Source: Thiomonas sp. X19
GTDB lineage: Bacteria; Pseudomonadota; Gammaproteobacteria; Burkholderiales; Burkholderiaceae_C
Direction: 5' to 3'
DNA: 64,000 nucleotides
Assembly: GCF_900089495.1 (NCBI RefSeq)
Contig: NZ_LT605203.1
Coordinates: 2,071,621-2,135,620 of the forward strand
Within the stretch, counting starts at the first letter, position 1, and the number at the start of each line of letters is the position of its first letter. The position numbers and the translations under genes are program-made. Below the pieces are notes generated by a model, which saw nothing but the letters and a program-made list of their open reading frames with translations, did no database searches and had not been told where the DNA came from. Below, in pieces: positions 1 through 8,572 of the stretch.

Positions 1-358
1 CGTCCATCAGCGAAGCCACGGCGAGCACGCCCACCACGGCGGCGGCATAGAGCACGCCCAAAGCCAGCAGCGCGCGCACCCGCGAGCGGCTTTCACGCAG
101 CCCGGTCAGCAGCACGGTGGGCCACACAGCTTCGCCACGCGCGATTTTTCGTGACGCCAGCAAGAAGCCCACGGTGGCGATTTGCACCACCAGCAATGGC
201 ACCAGGCCGCCCAGCACCGGCAGCATGGAAAACAGCCCGACGACGAGGATGTAGCTGCCCATCATCATCATGGCGCTCCATGGCTGGCGAAACAGCCAGA
301 CAAAACCCAGCTTGACCCAACTCAGGCCCTCGCGGGCGGGGACGGTGCGCAGTTGCAT
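1..358 (-). CDS. BPSS1780-type membrane protein, N-terminal part
   Basis: The reading frame enters from the left edge and its ATG is at 358, so about 119 N-terminal residues are visible and the C-terminus is outside the window. It begins MQLRTVPAREGLSWVKLGF, the style of start seen in the BPSS1780 family of small multi-pass inner-membrane proteins of Burkholderiales. Three hydrophobic stretches can be seen, near residues 33-50, 51-68 and 98-117. The function of the family is not established. It lies downstream of the P450 gene on the same strand with a gap of about 160 bp, in which I see no gene. The family call is from memory of the N-terminal pattern. Confidence 0.7.
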   Translation of the reverse strand, partial: MQLRTVPAREGLSWVKLGFVWLFRQPWSAMMMMGSYILVVGLFSMLPVLGGLVPLLVVQIATVGFLLASRKIARGEAVWPTVLLTGLRESRSRVRALLALGVLYAAAVVGVLAVASLMD

Positions 359-520
359 GGCGATGAGCCCTGGACGGGCAGAAGTACAACTTAAAGTGGG
401 AGGTGGGAATGAAGCTGAAGCGGGGAAGTTGCGCGAGGACTGCGTGCGCAGAGACAAGGCGAGGCAGGACGCATCGGGATTGTAGAAGCGTGCCTGACAA
501 CGGATGGGGCCACGCGGCCG

Positions 521-2008
521 TCACGCGCCGTTGGCGGACAGCCGTTGAAACTCTCCGTGCAACGGGCGCAAACGCATGCGCAAACCAACCGGCCCCATGC
601 TGAAGGACAGGTGTTCGCGCGTGGCGCCGCCCCCGGCCGGGGCGACGGTTTCGATCCCGAAGCTGCTGAGCAACATGGCCATGGCCATTTTCATCTCCAG
701 CAAGGCCAGGTAGCGCCCGGGACAGATGCGCGGCCCGGCACCGAAAGGCATGCTGACGCGCTTCGAGGCGGCACTGGAGGGGGCCGTCTGGCCGCCGTTG
801 AGCCAGCGCTCGGGCTTGAACGCGGTGGGGTCGGGGAAGTCATGCGCATCCAGACTGTCGTGGCGCATGAGGGCGAACACCACGGTATCCGCCGGCACCC
901 GGACGCCGGCAACGGTGGTTTCGTTCACGGCCTGTACCAGCAGCAGCGGGGCGACGGGCTTGAGGCGCATGGTCTCTTGGGCGCAGGCGTCAAGGTAGTC
1001 CAGCGCGGCCATTTGCTCGGGGGTGAAGCCTGCAGGGTCGGGCGCCAGGCTGCGCACTTCGGCGCGGGCACGCTCCAGCGCCTCCGGGTGGCGATGCAGC
1101 AGTTCGATCATCCACGCCAGGGTGTTGGCCGTGGTGTCTTCTGCAGCCAGCAGCAGCACGATGACGTTGCCAGCCACGTCGTGATCGTTGACGTCGCTGT
1201 CCGCCCGGTCCGCAGCGCAGATCATGGCTTCGAGCAGATTGCGCGGCTGCTCGCGCCGGCTGGGGTCGAGTTGCATGCGGTGGCGGGCGCCGGCGATGAA
1301 ACCCAGAATCGCCTGCTGCACGGCGGCGACGCTGCGGTCCAGCGCGCGGTCCGAGGGCAGGCGGACATAGCGCCAGTAGGGCAGCAGCGCCAAACCACGC
1401 TTGTGCAGCTTCGGGAAAATGCGGTTCAGATGCTGCTGAATGACGTCGTCGTCGGAGTCGAGGGTGTTGACGTCCACACCGAAGGCCAGGCCGGCGCTGG
1501 CATCCACGGTGAAGCGCATGAGGTCGGCCTGCAAGTCGATCCGGGCCCCGTTCTGCGCAGCAGCCCGCCAGCGTGAACGCAGGCGCAAGGTCACGTTCAG
1601 CAGGGTGGGGAAATAGGCCTTGACATGGCCGGGGTCGAGACCGGCCATGACCATGCGGCGCTGGCGCTGCCAGACCTCGTCGTTGGCGAAGAAAAGGCCT
1701 TCGTCGAAGCCCATTTCACGCGCGATGCGCCCACCCAGCAGGGGCCGGCGAAAGCGCTCGGGCCGTTCGCGCAACAGCGTCTGGATGGTGGCATGGTCGG
1801 CCACGACCAGAATCGTGCGCTGGCCGAAGCGGAACTGGTAGCAAGGCCCGTATTGCCGGCTCCAGGCTTCAAGCTGGAGATGCAGCCTGGCAGGGCGAAG
1901 CCGCAACGCCTGACCCAGCCAAGGTAGCCCTCGCGGCCCGGGAAGATCGGACAAGCGGCGCAGTTGTTCCGGGGCCGGGGTATGTCTTGTGTCCAGATGG
2001 CGCTGCAT
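521..2008 (-). CDS. Cytochrome P450
   Basis: This 495-residue haem-thiolate monooxygenase shows the diagnostic P450 motifs. The I-helix oxygen-activation sequence AAEDTT is at residues 288-293, the K-helix ExxR (ETMR) at 345-348, and the haem loop FGAGPRICPG at 422-431, with Cys429 as the iron ligand. The N-terminus has the usual proline-rich GPRGLPWLG segment and no clear membrane anchor, so it should be a soluble bacterial P450. No ferredoxin or ferredoxin reductase gene adjoins it, so redox partners must come from elsewhere. It starts 22 bp after the homoserine kinase stop and is probably co-transcribed with it, although no metabolic link is obvious. The substrate cannot be deduced. Confidence 0.93.
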   Translation of the reverse strand: MQRHLDTRHTPAPEQLRRLSDLPGPRGLPWLGQALRLRPARLHLQLEAWSRQYGPCYQFRFGQRTILVVADHATIQTLLRERPERFRRPLLGGRIAREMGFDEGLFFANDEVWQRQRRMVMAGLDPGHVKAYFPTLLNVTLRLRSRWRAAAQNGARIDLQADLMRFTVDASAGLAFGVDVNTLDSDDDVIQQHLNRIFPKLHKRGLALLPYWRYVRLPSDRALDRSVAAVQQAILGFIAGARHRMQLDPSRREQPRNLLEAMICAADRADSDVNDHDVAGNVIVLLLAAEDTTANTLAWMIELLHRHPEALERARAEVRSLAPDPAGFTPEQMAALDYLDACAQETMRLKPVAPLLLVQAVNETTVAGVRVPADTVVFALMRHDSLDAHDFPDPTAFKPERWLNGGQTAPSSAASKRVSMPFGAGPRICPGRYLALLEMKMAMAMLLSSFGIETVAPAGGGATREHLSFSMGPVGLRMRLRPLHGEFQRLSANGA

Positions 2009-2030
2009 GCCGCATCCTTCCCGTCATGCT

Positions 2031-2996
2031 TCAGGCAATCAGCGATGCCCCGTGGTTCACGGCCCGGACGCGCTGGCGCAGCACGCGCTCGAAATGCGCG
2101 GGGTCGTGAGCTTTCAGCAGATGGGCGTCGCGCGGCAAGTGAAAGTCGGCCAGGCGCGAGGTCCAGAAGCGCAGCGCCGCGGCGCGCAAGGCGTCTGGCA
2201 GCAAGGCCGATTCCGTGGCCTGCAAGGGACGCACGTGTTGGTAGGCATCGAGCAGGGCCTTGCTGCGCGCCGCGTCCAGCGCGCCGCTGGGCAGGTCGAT
2301 GCACCAGTCGTTCAGAGCCACGGCCAGATCGAACACCCAGGTGTCGCTGCCGGCGAAATACCAGTCGAATACGCCCGAGAGCCGGCCGTCTTCGAACAAG
2401 GCGTTGTCGCGGAACAGATCGGCATGCACGGCGCTGCGCGGCAACTGCGCGAACGCGGGGCTGGCGGCCAATGCGGTTTGGTGGGCGAGTTCGTCTTGCA
2501 GCAAGGTGCGCTGCTCCATGCCGAGGTGCGGCAGCACCAGCGGAATGGTCTGCTGCTGCCAGGCCAGGCCGCGGAGATTGGCTTGCTGCAGCGCAAAGCC
2601 CCTCGCCGCCAGATGCATGCGGGCCAGGCAGGTGCCGATTTGCGCGCAATGCGTGGTCCCGGGCTGCAGCTCGCTATGGCCCGGCAGGCGCGTGACCAGC
2701 GCTGCCGGTTTGCCCTTGATCTGGTGCAGGATGCGACCGTCGCGGTCGGCCATCGGGTCGGGCACGGGAATGGCGTGCGCTGCGAGGTGATGCATGAGTC
2801 GCAGATAAAACGGAAGCTGCTCGGCGTTCAGGCGCTCGAACAGCGTGAGCACGAAGCGCCCGCGCGTGGTGGTGACGAAATAGTTGGTGTTCTCGATGCC
2901 GCTGGCAATCCCTTGCAGCTCGGTCAGCGAGCCGAGATCGAAACCGTTCAGGAAGGCCTGGACTTCGGCGGCGTCGAGCGGGGTGAAGACGGCCAT
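2031..2996 (-). CDS. thrB: Homoserine kinase (ThrB, APH-fold type)
   Basis: This enzyme phosphorylates L-homoserine to O-phosphohomoserine in threonine synthesis. The 321-residue protein belongs to the aminoglycoside-phosphotransferase-fold version used by Pseudomonas and Burkholderiales, not the GHMP-type ThrB of enterics. It starts MAVFTPLDAAEV, and the catalytic loop reads HADLFRDN (His191, Asp193, Asn198), followed by the metal-binding FDWYFAGSD (Asp211). The length matches the family. The neighbouring DUF2782 gene and polA upstream form an arrangement common in Burkholderiales. The start ATG lies 120 bp downstream of the DUF2782 stop. Confidence 0.92.
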   Translation of the reverse strand: MAVFTPLDAAEVQAFLNGFDLGSLTELQGIASGIENTNYFVTTTRGRFVLTLFERLNAEQLPFYLRLMHHLAAHAIPVPDPMADRDGRILHQIKGKPAALVTRLPGHSELQPGTTHCAQIGTCLARMHLAARGFALQQANLRGLAWQQQTIPLVLPHLGMEQRTLLQDELAHQTALAASPAFAQLPRSAVHADLFRDNALFEDGRLSGVFDWYFAGSDTWVFDLAVALNDWCIDLPSGALDAARSKALLDAYQHVRPLQATESALLPDALRAAALRFWTSRLADFHLPRDAHLLKAHDPAHFERVLRQRVRAVNHGASLIA

Positions 2997-3116
2997 GGGG
3001 AGATCAGTGCGGGTGATTCATGCTGCCAACGCGGCCACATTGCACAACGACGGGGCCGGGTGGCAGGGAGGGCAAAGGAGCTTGCTGCGGACGCTGGCCG
3101 TGGAGACGGCCCACGG

Positions 3117-3509
3117 TCATTTGAAGGTGCCGATGGTCCACTGCATGCGGCCTTGCATATTGGCCGGGTCGGTGCTGGACGACACATCGGGCGGCACGAT
3201 GTTGTAGGCCGGACCGCCGTGCAGCGGTTGCACGTGAATTTGGGTGGTGGCCCCGCGCACCTGTTGCTCCTGAATGCGCACCGAGCGGTCCTGCATCACA
3301 TGGTTGCGCACCACCGGCTCCGGGAATTTGGGCGCGGGCTGGGTGTCGGCCAGACGCGCCGCCGGCGACAGACCGCTGCGCGGCGAGGAACTGGCCGGCG
3401 CGGGGGACAGCGCCCAGGCTTGCGCGCCGCTCCAGCCAAGCACTGCGAGCAAGGCTGAGCATGTGGCGAGCTGAGCGGCGATCTGTACGGTCATGCGGGG
3501 GAGTTTCAT
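3117..3509 (-). CDS. DUF2782 family exported protein
   Basis: A 130-residue protein of unknown function. The chosen start gives MKLPRMTVQ followed by a hydrophobic segment ending in GAQAWA, a plausible Sec signal peptide of about 35 residues. The mature part contains the conserved DUF2782 core, including VVRNHVMQDRSVRIQEQQV and a C-terminal QWTIGTFK. An alternative start five codons later (MTVQ) is possible. It sits divergently from polA and directly upstream of thrB, the usual Burkholderiales location. It is probably periplasmic, and no enzymatic motif can be seen. Confidence 0.75.
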   Translation of the reverse strand: MKLPRMTVQIAAQLATCSALLAVLGWSGAQAWALSPAPASSSPRSGLSPAARLADTQPAPKFPEPVVRNHVMQDRSVRIQEQQVRGATTQIHVQPLHGGPAYNIVPPDVSSSTDPANMQGRMQWTIGTFK

Positions 3510-3619
3510 GCCGCTGATTTTAACGGCCGGCACGTCTCGCCGCCGGCGCAGCAGCATGGCAGGCCCGGGCCTGTCGTGGGTGGCGTTGTCTGGTGCGGCC
3601 GCAGCCGATAATCCCGCCC

Positions 3620-6415
3620 ATGACGACCCGACCCGACAATGCCACGACCCTGCTGCTGGTGGATGGCTCCAGCTACCTCTACCGCGCCTTCCACGCCATG
3701 CCCGATTTGCGTAGCCCGCAGGGCGAACCCACCGGCGCGCTCTACGGCATGGTGGCCATGCTGCGGCGCCTGCGCGAGCAGTACCCGCCGGCCAAAGGCT
3801 ACCGTTTTGCGGCTTGCGTGTTCGACGCCAAAGGCCCCACCTTCCGCGATGCCATGTACGCCAACTACAAGGCGCAGCGCGCACCCATGCCGCCCGAGTT
3901 GGCGCAGCAGATCGGCGTCATCCACGAGGCGGTTCGGCTGATGGGCTGGCCGTTGCTGGAAGTGCCGGGAGTCGAGGCCGACGACGTCATCGGCACCCTT
4001 GCCGTGCGCGCGCACGCCCTGGGGCTGCGCACCCTGGTGTCCACCGGCGACAAAGACCTGGCGCAACTGGTGAACGACCACATCACCCTGGTCAACACCA
4101 TGAGCAACGAGGTGCAGGACATTGCCGGTGTGCTGGCCAAGTTTGGTGTGCCGCCCGAGCGCATCGTCGATTACCTCACCCTGGTGGGCGACGCGGTCGA
4201 CAACGTCCCGGGCGTGAGCAAGGTCGGGCCGAAAACGGCGGTGAAATGGCTGACCCAATACGGCTCGCTCGACGGCGTCATTGCCAACGCCGACGCGATT
4301 CCCGGTGCCGTCGGCCAGAGCCTGCGCGACGCCCTGGACTGGCTGCCCACGGCGCGCAAGCTGGTGACCATCGCCACCGATTGCGATCTGGACGGCTACG
4401 CCCGCGACATTGAGGCCGACCTGCAGCTCGCGCCGGAAAACGCCGCCGGGCTGCTGCCTTTTTTCACGCGCTACGGCCTGAAAAAGTTCACCCACGGGTT
4501 GCAAGCCGCGCGGCCGTCCGCGCAGGCTTCGCTGCTGTCGGATGAAGCCTCGGCGCCAGCGTCGGCCGACGTCGCTGCTGGCCCCGCAGCTTCAACGTCA
4601 CCGCGCCTGCCCGGCCATTACACCGGCGTGCTGACATGGGCCCAGTTCGACGACTGGCTGGCGCGCATCGACGCCGCCGCGCTCACGGCCATCGACACCG
4701 AGACCGATTCGCTCGACCCGATGCGCGCGCGCCTGGTGGGCATTTCGCTGTGCGTACGGCCCGGCGAAGCCGCTTACATTGCGCTCGCGCATCGCTACGC
4801 GGATGCTCCGCCGCAACTGCCGCTGGCCGAGGCGCTGGCGCGGCTCAAGCCCTGGCTGGAAAACGTTGACAAACCCAAGCTTGGCCAAAACAGCAAGTAC
4901 GACCGGCATGTGCTGGCCAATGCCGGCATCGCCGTGCGTGGCTATGCCCACGACACCTTGCTGCAAAGTTATGTGCTGGAGGCGCACAAGCCACACAGCC
5001 TCGACAGCCTGGTGGCCCGCCACCTGGGCCGCGACGACACCTTGAGCTATGAGCAGGTGTGCGGCAAGGGCGCCAAGGCCATCACCTTCGATCAGGTCGA
5101 TCTGGACATTGCCACGCGCTACAGCGGCGAGGACTCCGACCTCTGCCTGCAGGTGCACCAACTGCTGTGGCCGCGCATCGAAGCCGACGCCGGGCTCAGA
5201 CGCATTTACGCCCTCGAAATGCAGGTGAGCGAGGTGCTGCAGCGGGTGGAGCGCACCGGCGTGCTGGTGGACGGTGAAGCGCTGCGGGCGCAGAGCACCG
5301 AACTCGGGCGGGAGATTCAACGGCTCGAAGCCCAGGCCTATGAACTGGCGGGCGGGCCGTTCAATCTGGGCAGCCCCAAGCAGATTGGTGAAATCCTGTT
5401 CGACCGCCTGCGTCTACCGGTGCAGAAAAAAACCGCTGGCGGCGCGCCCTCGACCGACGAGGAAGTGCTGGAGAAACTGGCCGAAGACTATCCGCTGCCC
5501 AAGGTCATTCTCGAGCACCGCAGCCTGGCCAAGCTCAAGAGCACCTACACCGAAAAGCTGCCGCTGATGATCAACCCGGCCACGGGCAGGGTGCATACGA
5601 ACTATGCCCAGGCCGTGGCCGTGACCGGGCGGCTGGCGTCGAACGATCCAAACCTGCAGAACATTCCGGTACGCACCGCGCAAGGACGGCGCATCCGCGA
5701 GGCTTTCATCGCGCCCGAAGGCTGGCTCATCGCCTCCAGCGACTATTCGCAAATCGAACTGCGCATCATGGCGCATCTGTCGCAGGATGCGGGCCTGCTC
5801 GAGGCATTCGCGCAGGGGGAGGACATTCACCGCGCCACCGCGGCGGAAATCTTCGGTGTCACCCCCATCGAGGTCAGCAACGAGCAGCGGCGCATGGCCA
5901 AGGTCATCAATTTCGGTTTGATCTATGGCATGAGCGCCTTCGGCCTGGCGCGCAATCTCGGCCTCGAGCGCAGCGCGGCGCAGCTCTACATCGATCGCTA
6001 TTTCGCCCGCTACCCCGGCGTGGCCCAATACATGGAGCGCACCCGCGCCCAGGCCAAGGCCCAGGGCTATGTGGAAACCGTGTTCGGCAGGCGGCTGTGG
6101 CTGGCCGAGATCAACTCGCCCAACGGCCCGCGCCGCGCTGGTGCGGAGCGCGCGGCGATCAATGCGCCGATGCAGGGCACGGCCGCCGATCTCATCAAGA
6201 TGGCGATGATCGCGGTCGATCGGGCGCTGACGCAGCAGGGCCGGCGCAGCCGCGTGGTGATGCAGGTGCACGACGAGCTGGTGCTCGAAGTGCCGCAGGA
6301 CGAAGCGCCTTGGGTGCGCGAGCACGTTCCGCGCTTGATGGCCAGCGTGGCCCAGTTGTCCGTGCCTCTGGTGGCCGAACTGGGCATGGGCGCGAATTGG
6401 GAGCTGGCGCATTGA
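3620..6415 (+). CDS. polA: DNA polymerase I
   Basis: This repair and Okazaki-fragment-processing polymerase has 931 residues. Three domains are visible in order: the N-terminal 5'-3' flap exonuclease (LLLVDGSSYLYRAFHAMPD onward, about 1-290), a 3'-5' proofreading domain with an intact DxE motif (AIDTETDSLD), and the family A polymerase domain. The last contains motif A (SDYSQIELR), the O-helix (RRMAKVINFGLIYG) and motif C (MQVHDELVLE). The proofreading residues being present argues for an active 3'-5' exonuclease. The start MTTRPDN was chosen because it places the first conserved strand close to the N-terminus. An upstream in-frame ATG at 3593 is less likely. Confidence 0.97.
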   Translation: MTTRPDNATTLLLVDGSSYLYRAFHAMPDLRSPQGEPTGALYGMVAMLRRLREQYPPAKGYRFAACVFDAKGPTFRDAMYANYKAQRAPMPPELAQQIGVIHEAVRLMGWPLLEVPGVEADDVIGTLAVRAHALGLRTLVSTGDKDLAQLVNDHITLVNTMSNEVQDIAGVLAKFGVPPERIVDYLTLVGDAVDNVPGVSKVGPKTAVKWLTQYGSLDGVIANADAIPGAVGQSLRDALDWLPTARKLVTIATDCDLDGYARDIEADLQLAPENAAGLLPFFTRYGLKKFTHGLQAARPSAQASLLSDEASAPASADVAAGPAASTSPRLPGHYTGVLTWAQFDDWLARIDAAALTAIDTETDSLDPMRARLVGISLCVRPGEAAYIALAHRYADAPPQLPLAEALARLKPWLENVDKPKLGQNSKYDRHVLANAGIAVRGYAHDTLLQSYVLEAHKPHSLDSLVARHLGRDDTLSYEQVCGKGAKAITFDQVDLDIATRYSGEDSDLCLQVHQLLWPRIEADAGLRRIYALEMQVSEVLQRVERTGVLVDGEALRAQSTELGREIQRLEAQAYELAGGPFNLGSPKQIGEILFDRLRLPVQKKTAGGAPSTDEEVLEKLAEDYPLPKVILEHRSLAKLKSTYTEKLPLMINPATGRVHTNYAQAVAVTGRLASNDPNLQNIPVRTAQGRRIREAFIAPEGWLIASSDYSQIELRIMAHLSQDAGLLEAFAQGEDIHRATAAEIFGVTPIEVSNEQRRMAKVINFGLIYGMSAFGLARNLGLERSAAQLYIDRYFARYPGVAQYMERTRAQAKAQGYVETVFGRRLWLAEINSPNGPRRAGAERAAINAPMQGTAADLIKMAMIAVDRALTQQGRRSRVVMQVHDELVLEVPQDEAPWVREHVPRLMASVAQLSVPLVAELGMGANWELAH

Positions 6416-6491
6416 TACGCTTATATCCCCAGCCTTGACACATCCCGCAACATTTGCCGACACTGGGAAGACTTCAACCCGGGAGACGAGC

Positions 6492-7478
6492 ATGTGGAAT
6501 GCAGATTTGCAAACCGACTGGAACAGCCTGCTGCACGCAGGCTCCAACGGTCGCAGCGATGACGGCGTGTCGCGACGCGACTTCGTGCGCACCGCGCTGG
6601 GGGTGGGCTTCGCTGCTGCCGCAGGACCTGTGATGGCGCAGACGGCGATTCACACCGACAGTGACGGCCTGCTGGTGGGGGATGTGATGATCGAGTCCGG
6701 CGTGCAGAAGATTCCGGTCTACCGTGCTCAGCCCAAAGGCAAGACCGAGCTGCCGGTGGTGTTGGTGGTGTCCGAGATTTTCGGCGTGCACGAATACATC
6801 GCCGACGTCGCGCGGCGCTTTGCGCACCAGGGTTATCTGGCCCTGGCGCCCGATCTGTTCGTGCGCCAGGGCGACCCCATGGCCTACGGCACGATTGCCG
6901 ACGTGATGAGCAACATCATCGCCAAGGTGCCCGACGCCCAGGTGCTGCAAGACCTCGACGCCTGCCGCGCCTGGGCCGCAGCCAACGGCGGCAAGGCCGG
7001 GCATGTGGGCATCACCGGTTTTTGCTGGGGCGGGCGCATCGTCTGGCTCTACTGCGCGCATGCGCCGGTGCAGGCCGGGGTGGCATGGTATGGGCGGCTG
7101 GTGGGCAGCACCGGGCCGCTCACGCCGCGCAACCCCATCGACATCGCGAAGAGCCTGAAGGCGCCGGTTCTGGGGCTGTACGGCGGCAAGGATCCGGGCA
7201 TTTCGCAGGAGTCCATCGCCGAGATGCGCAAGACCCTGGCCGAGGGCGACAGAGCGGCGAAGGCTTCGGAGATCGTGGTCTACCCCGACGCTGGCCACGG
7301 CTTTCATGCCGACTACCGCCCGAGCTACAACGCCGAGGCGGCGAAAGACGGTTGGAAGCGGGCGCTGGCCTGGTTGGAAAAGAACGAGGTCGTGGCGCTG
7401 GAGGCGCAATTCCCGCCGCAGGACGGGGCCTGCGCCAGCTTGCCGGGCCTGCTCGGCCCGGCGCCGAGCGAAGGCTGA
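6492..7478 (+). CDS. Dienelactone hydrolase family protein with Tat signal
   Basis: A 328-residue alpha/beta hydrolase. The start at 6492 is preceded by a good Shine-Dalgarno sequence, GGGAGACG. The N-terminus carries a twin-arginine motif (SRRDFVRTALG, Arg28-Arg29) followed by a hydrophobic stretch ending AQA-like at residue 50, which predicts folded export by Tat. The dienelactone hydrolase triad is visible: Cys178 in GFCWGG, Asp234 in GGKDPG and His269 in DAGHGFH. Members of this family hydrolyse cyclic enol lactones or related esters. The true substrate is unknown, and a periplasmic location makes classical chlorocatechol degradation unlikely. It converges with the stress-protein genes. 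Confidence 0.85.
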   Translation: MWNADLQTDWNSLLHAGSNGRSDDGVSRRDFVRTALGVGFAAAAGPVMAQTAIHTDSDGLLVGDVMIESGVQKIPVYRAQPKGKTELPVVLVVSEIFGVHEYIADVARRFAHQGYLALAPDLFVRQGDPMAYGTIADVMSNIIAKVPDAQVLQDLDACRAWAAANGGKAGHVGITGFCWGGRIVWLYCAHAPVQAGVAWYGRLVGSTGPLTPRNPIDIAKSLKAPVLGLYGGKDPGISQESIAEMRKTLAEGDRAAKASEIVVYPDAGHGFHADYRPSYNAEAAKDGWKRALAWLEKNEVVALEAQFPPQDGACASLPGLLGPAPSEG

Positions 7479-7502
7479 TCGTCCCTTGGCAAGGGGCCGA
7501 GG

Positions 7503-7937
7503 TCAGCGCACCACCAGGACCGGCACCTTGCTGTGCGACAGCACGCGCGCGGTCTGGCTGCCCAGCAGCGCGGATGTCAGACCGCCGCGGCCGTGAGACG
7601 ACATCACCACCAGATCGCAGTGTTCGCGTTCGGCCACGGCCAGCAGCCCGCGCCAGGCCTGGGTGTCTTCCTGCACCGCGGTGTTGCAGGGGATGCCGGC
7701 GGCCTTGGCGGCGTCCGCCACTTTTTGCACCGCGGCATCGGCCTGGGCGCGAATGGCTTCCTGCCAGCCTTCGATGCCGGTGGGCATGACCTCGATCGCG
7801 CCGATATAGGGGTAGAGATCGACCACGGACACCGCCGTGATGCGCGCCCCGTTCAGCTTGGCCTGCTCGACGGCCAAAGGAATGGCGCGCTCGGAAAGCT
7901 CGGAACCGTCGGTGGTGATGAGGATGTGTTTGAACAT
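7503..7937 (-). CDS. Universal stress protein UspA family (copy 1)
   Basis: A 144-residue single-domain UspA protein. It begins MFKHILITTDGSELSERA and ends with the nucleotide-binding signature VVMSSHGRGGLTSALLGSQ, so it is of the ATP-binding class. The start at 7937 is supported by an AGGGAGGT ribosome-binding site. An in-frame upstream extension to 8015 would overlap the neighbouring gene and is rejected. It lies 58 bp downstream of a second, related usp gene, and the two have equal length and matching architecture, so they look like a tandem duplication. Likely role: general stress or anoxia survival in the cytoplasm. Confidence 0.92.
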   Translation of the reverse strand: MFKHILITTDGSELSERAIPLAVEQAKLNGARITAVSVVDLYPYIGAIEVMPTGIEGWQEAIRAQADAAVQKVADAAKAAGIPCNTAVQEDTQAWRGLLAVAEREHCDLVVMSSHGRGGLTSALLGSQTARVLSHSKVPVLVVR

Positions 7938-7995
7938 GGTGACCTCCCTGAGGTTGGTTGAGTCGGGTCGATGCACAAGGCCTTGAAGGCTCGGC

Positions 7996-8430
7996 TCAGC
8001 GCACCACGAGAACATGCAGCTGCGAGTGCGTCAGGATCTTCTGTGTTTCGCTGCCCAGCAGCAGGGACTGCATGCCGCGTCTGCCGTGGGAAGCCATCAC
8101 CACCAGGTCGCAATGTTTTTCCTTGGCCGTATCGAGGATGGCCTTCCAGGGGTGGACATCTTCGGCCACGACGCAGTCACATGTCAGGCCGGCGGCCTTG
8201 CAGGCATCTCCCAGGGGTTGGAGCGCGGCTTCGGCCGCCTTGTTGACGCTGGCACGATAGGCGTCGGCCGTGATGGGCACCGATTCGGCCAGGCCGGAGT
8301 AGGGGTAGGGATCGGTCACCGTCACGCCGACGATCGACGCACCGCACAGTTTGGCCAGTTGCACGGCCGGAGCGATGGCCTTGGCGCCTGTTTCGGAGCC
8401 GTCGGTGGGAACCAGAATCATCGTGTACAT
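7996..8430 (-). CDS. Universal stress protein UspA family (copy 2)
   Basis: A 144-residue UspA protein starting MYTMILVPTDGSETGAKA. The ATP-binding loop VVMASHGRRGMQSLLLGSE lies near the C-terminus. A GAGGAGAA ribosome-binding site precedes the ATG. It is the promoter-proximal member of a tandem pair, and the pair shares the PYxG, CDLVVM and SHGR blocks but has diverged elsewhere. About 70 bp upstream there is a partial FNR/Anr-type palindrome, which would fit oxygen-responsive control as known for some pseudomonad usp genes. That link is inference. Confidence 0.92.
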   Translation of the reverse strand: MYTMILVPTDGSETGAKAIAPAVQLAKLCGASIVGVTVTDPYPYSGLAESVPITADAYRASVNKAAEAALQPLGDACKAAGLTCDCVVAEDVHPWKAILDTAKEKHCDLVVMASHGRRGMQSLLLGSETQKILTHSQLHVLVVR

Positions 8431-8498
8431 CGCGTTCTCCTCGCTAGGTTAAAGATCGAAATATGACGATATCTTGCTCCCCCAAGCCAACGGGCGAT

Positions 8499-8512
8499 TT
8501 GATCTGGTGCAA
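8499..8512. promoter_or_regulatory. Possible FNR/Anr-like box upstream of the usp pair
   Basis: The sequence TTGATCTGGTGCAA matches the FNR/Anr consensus TTGAT-N4-ATCAA perfectly in its left half and at three of five positions in its right half. Its centre lies about 75 bp upstream of the first usp start codon. A TATCGT on the minus strand at 8466-8471 could be a -10 element, but the spacing is a few bases off the ideal. The evidence is by eye only. Confidence 0.3.
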
Positions 8513-8572
8513 ACTTTGCCAGCGCGGGACTTGGGCTGATTGATTCAGCCGCGCGAAGCAGGGGGTCGATAC

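Noticed and set aside
7480..7502. Inverted repeat CCCTTG/CAAGGG between the dienelactone hydrolase and usp genes
   Set aside because: The arms are separated by one base and no T-run follows, so it is not a convincing terminator.
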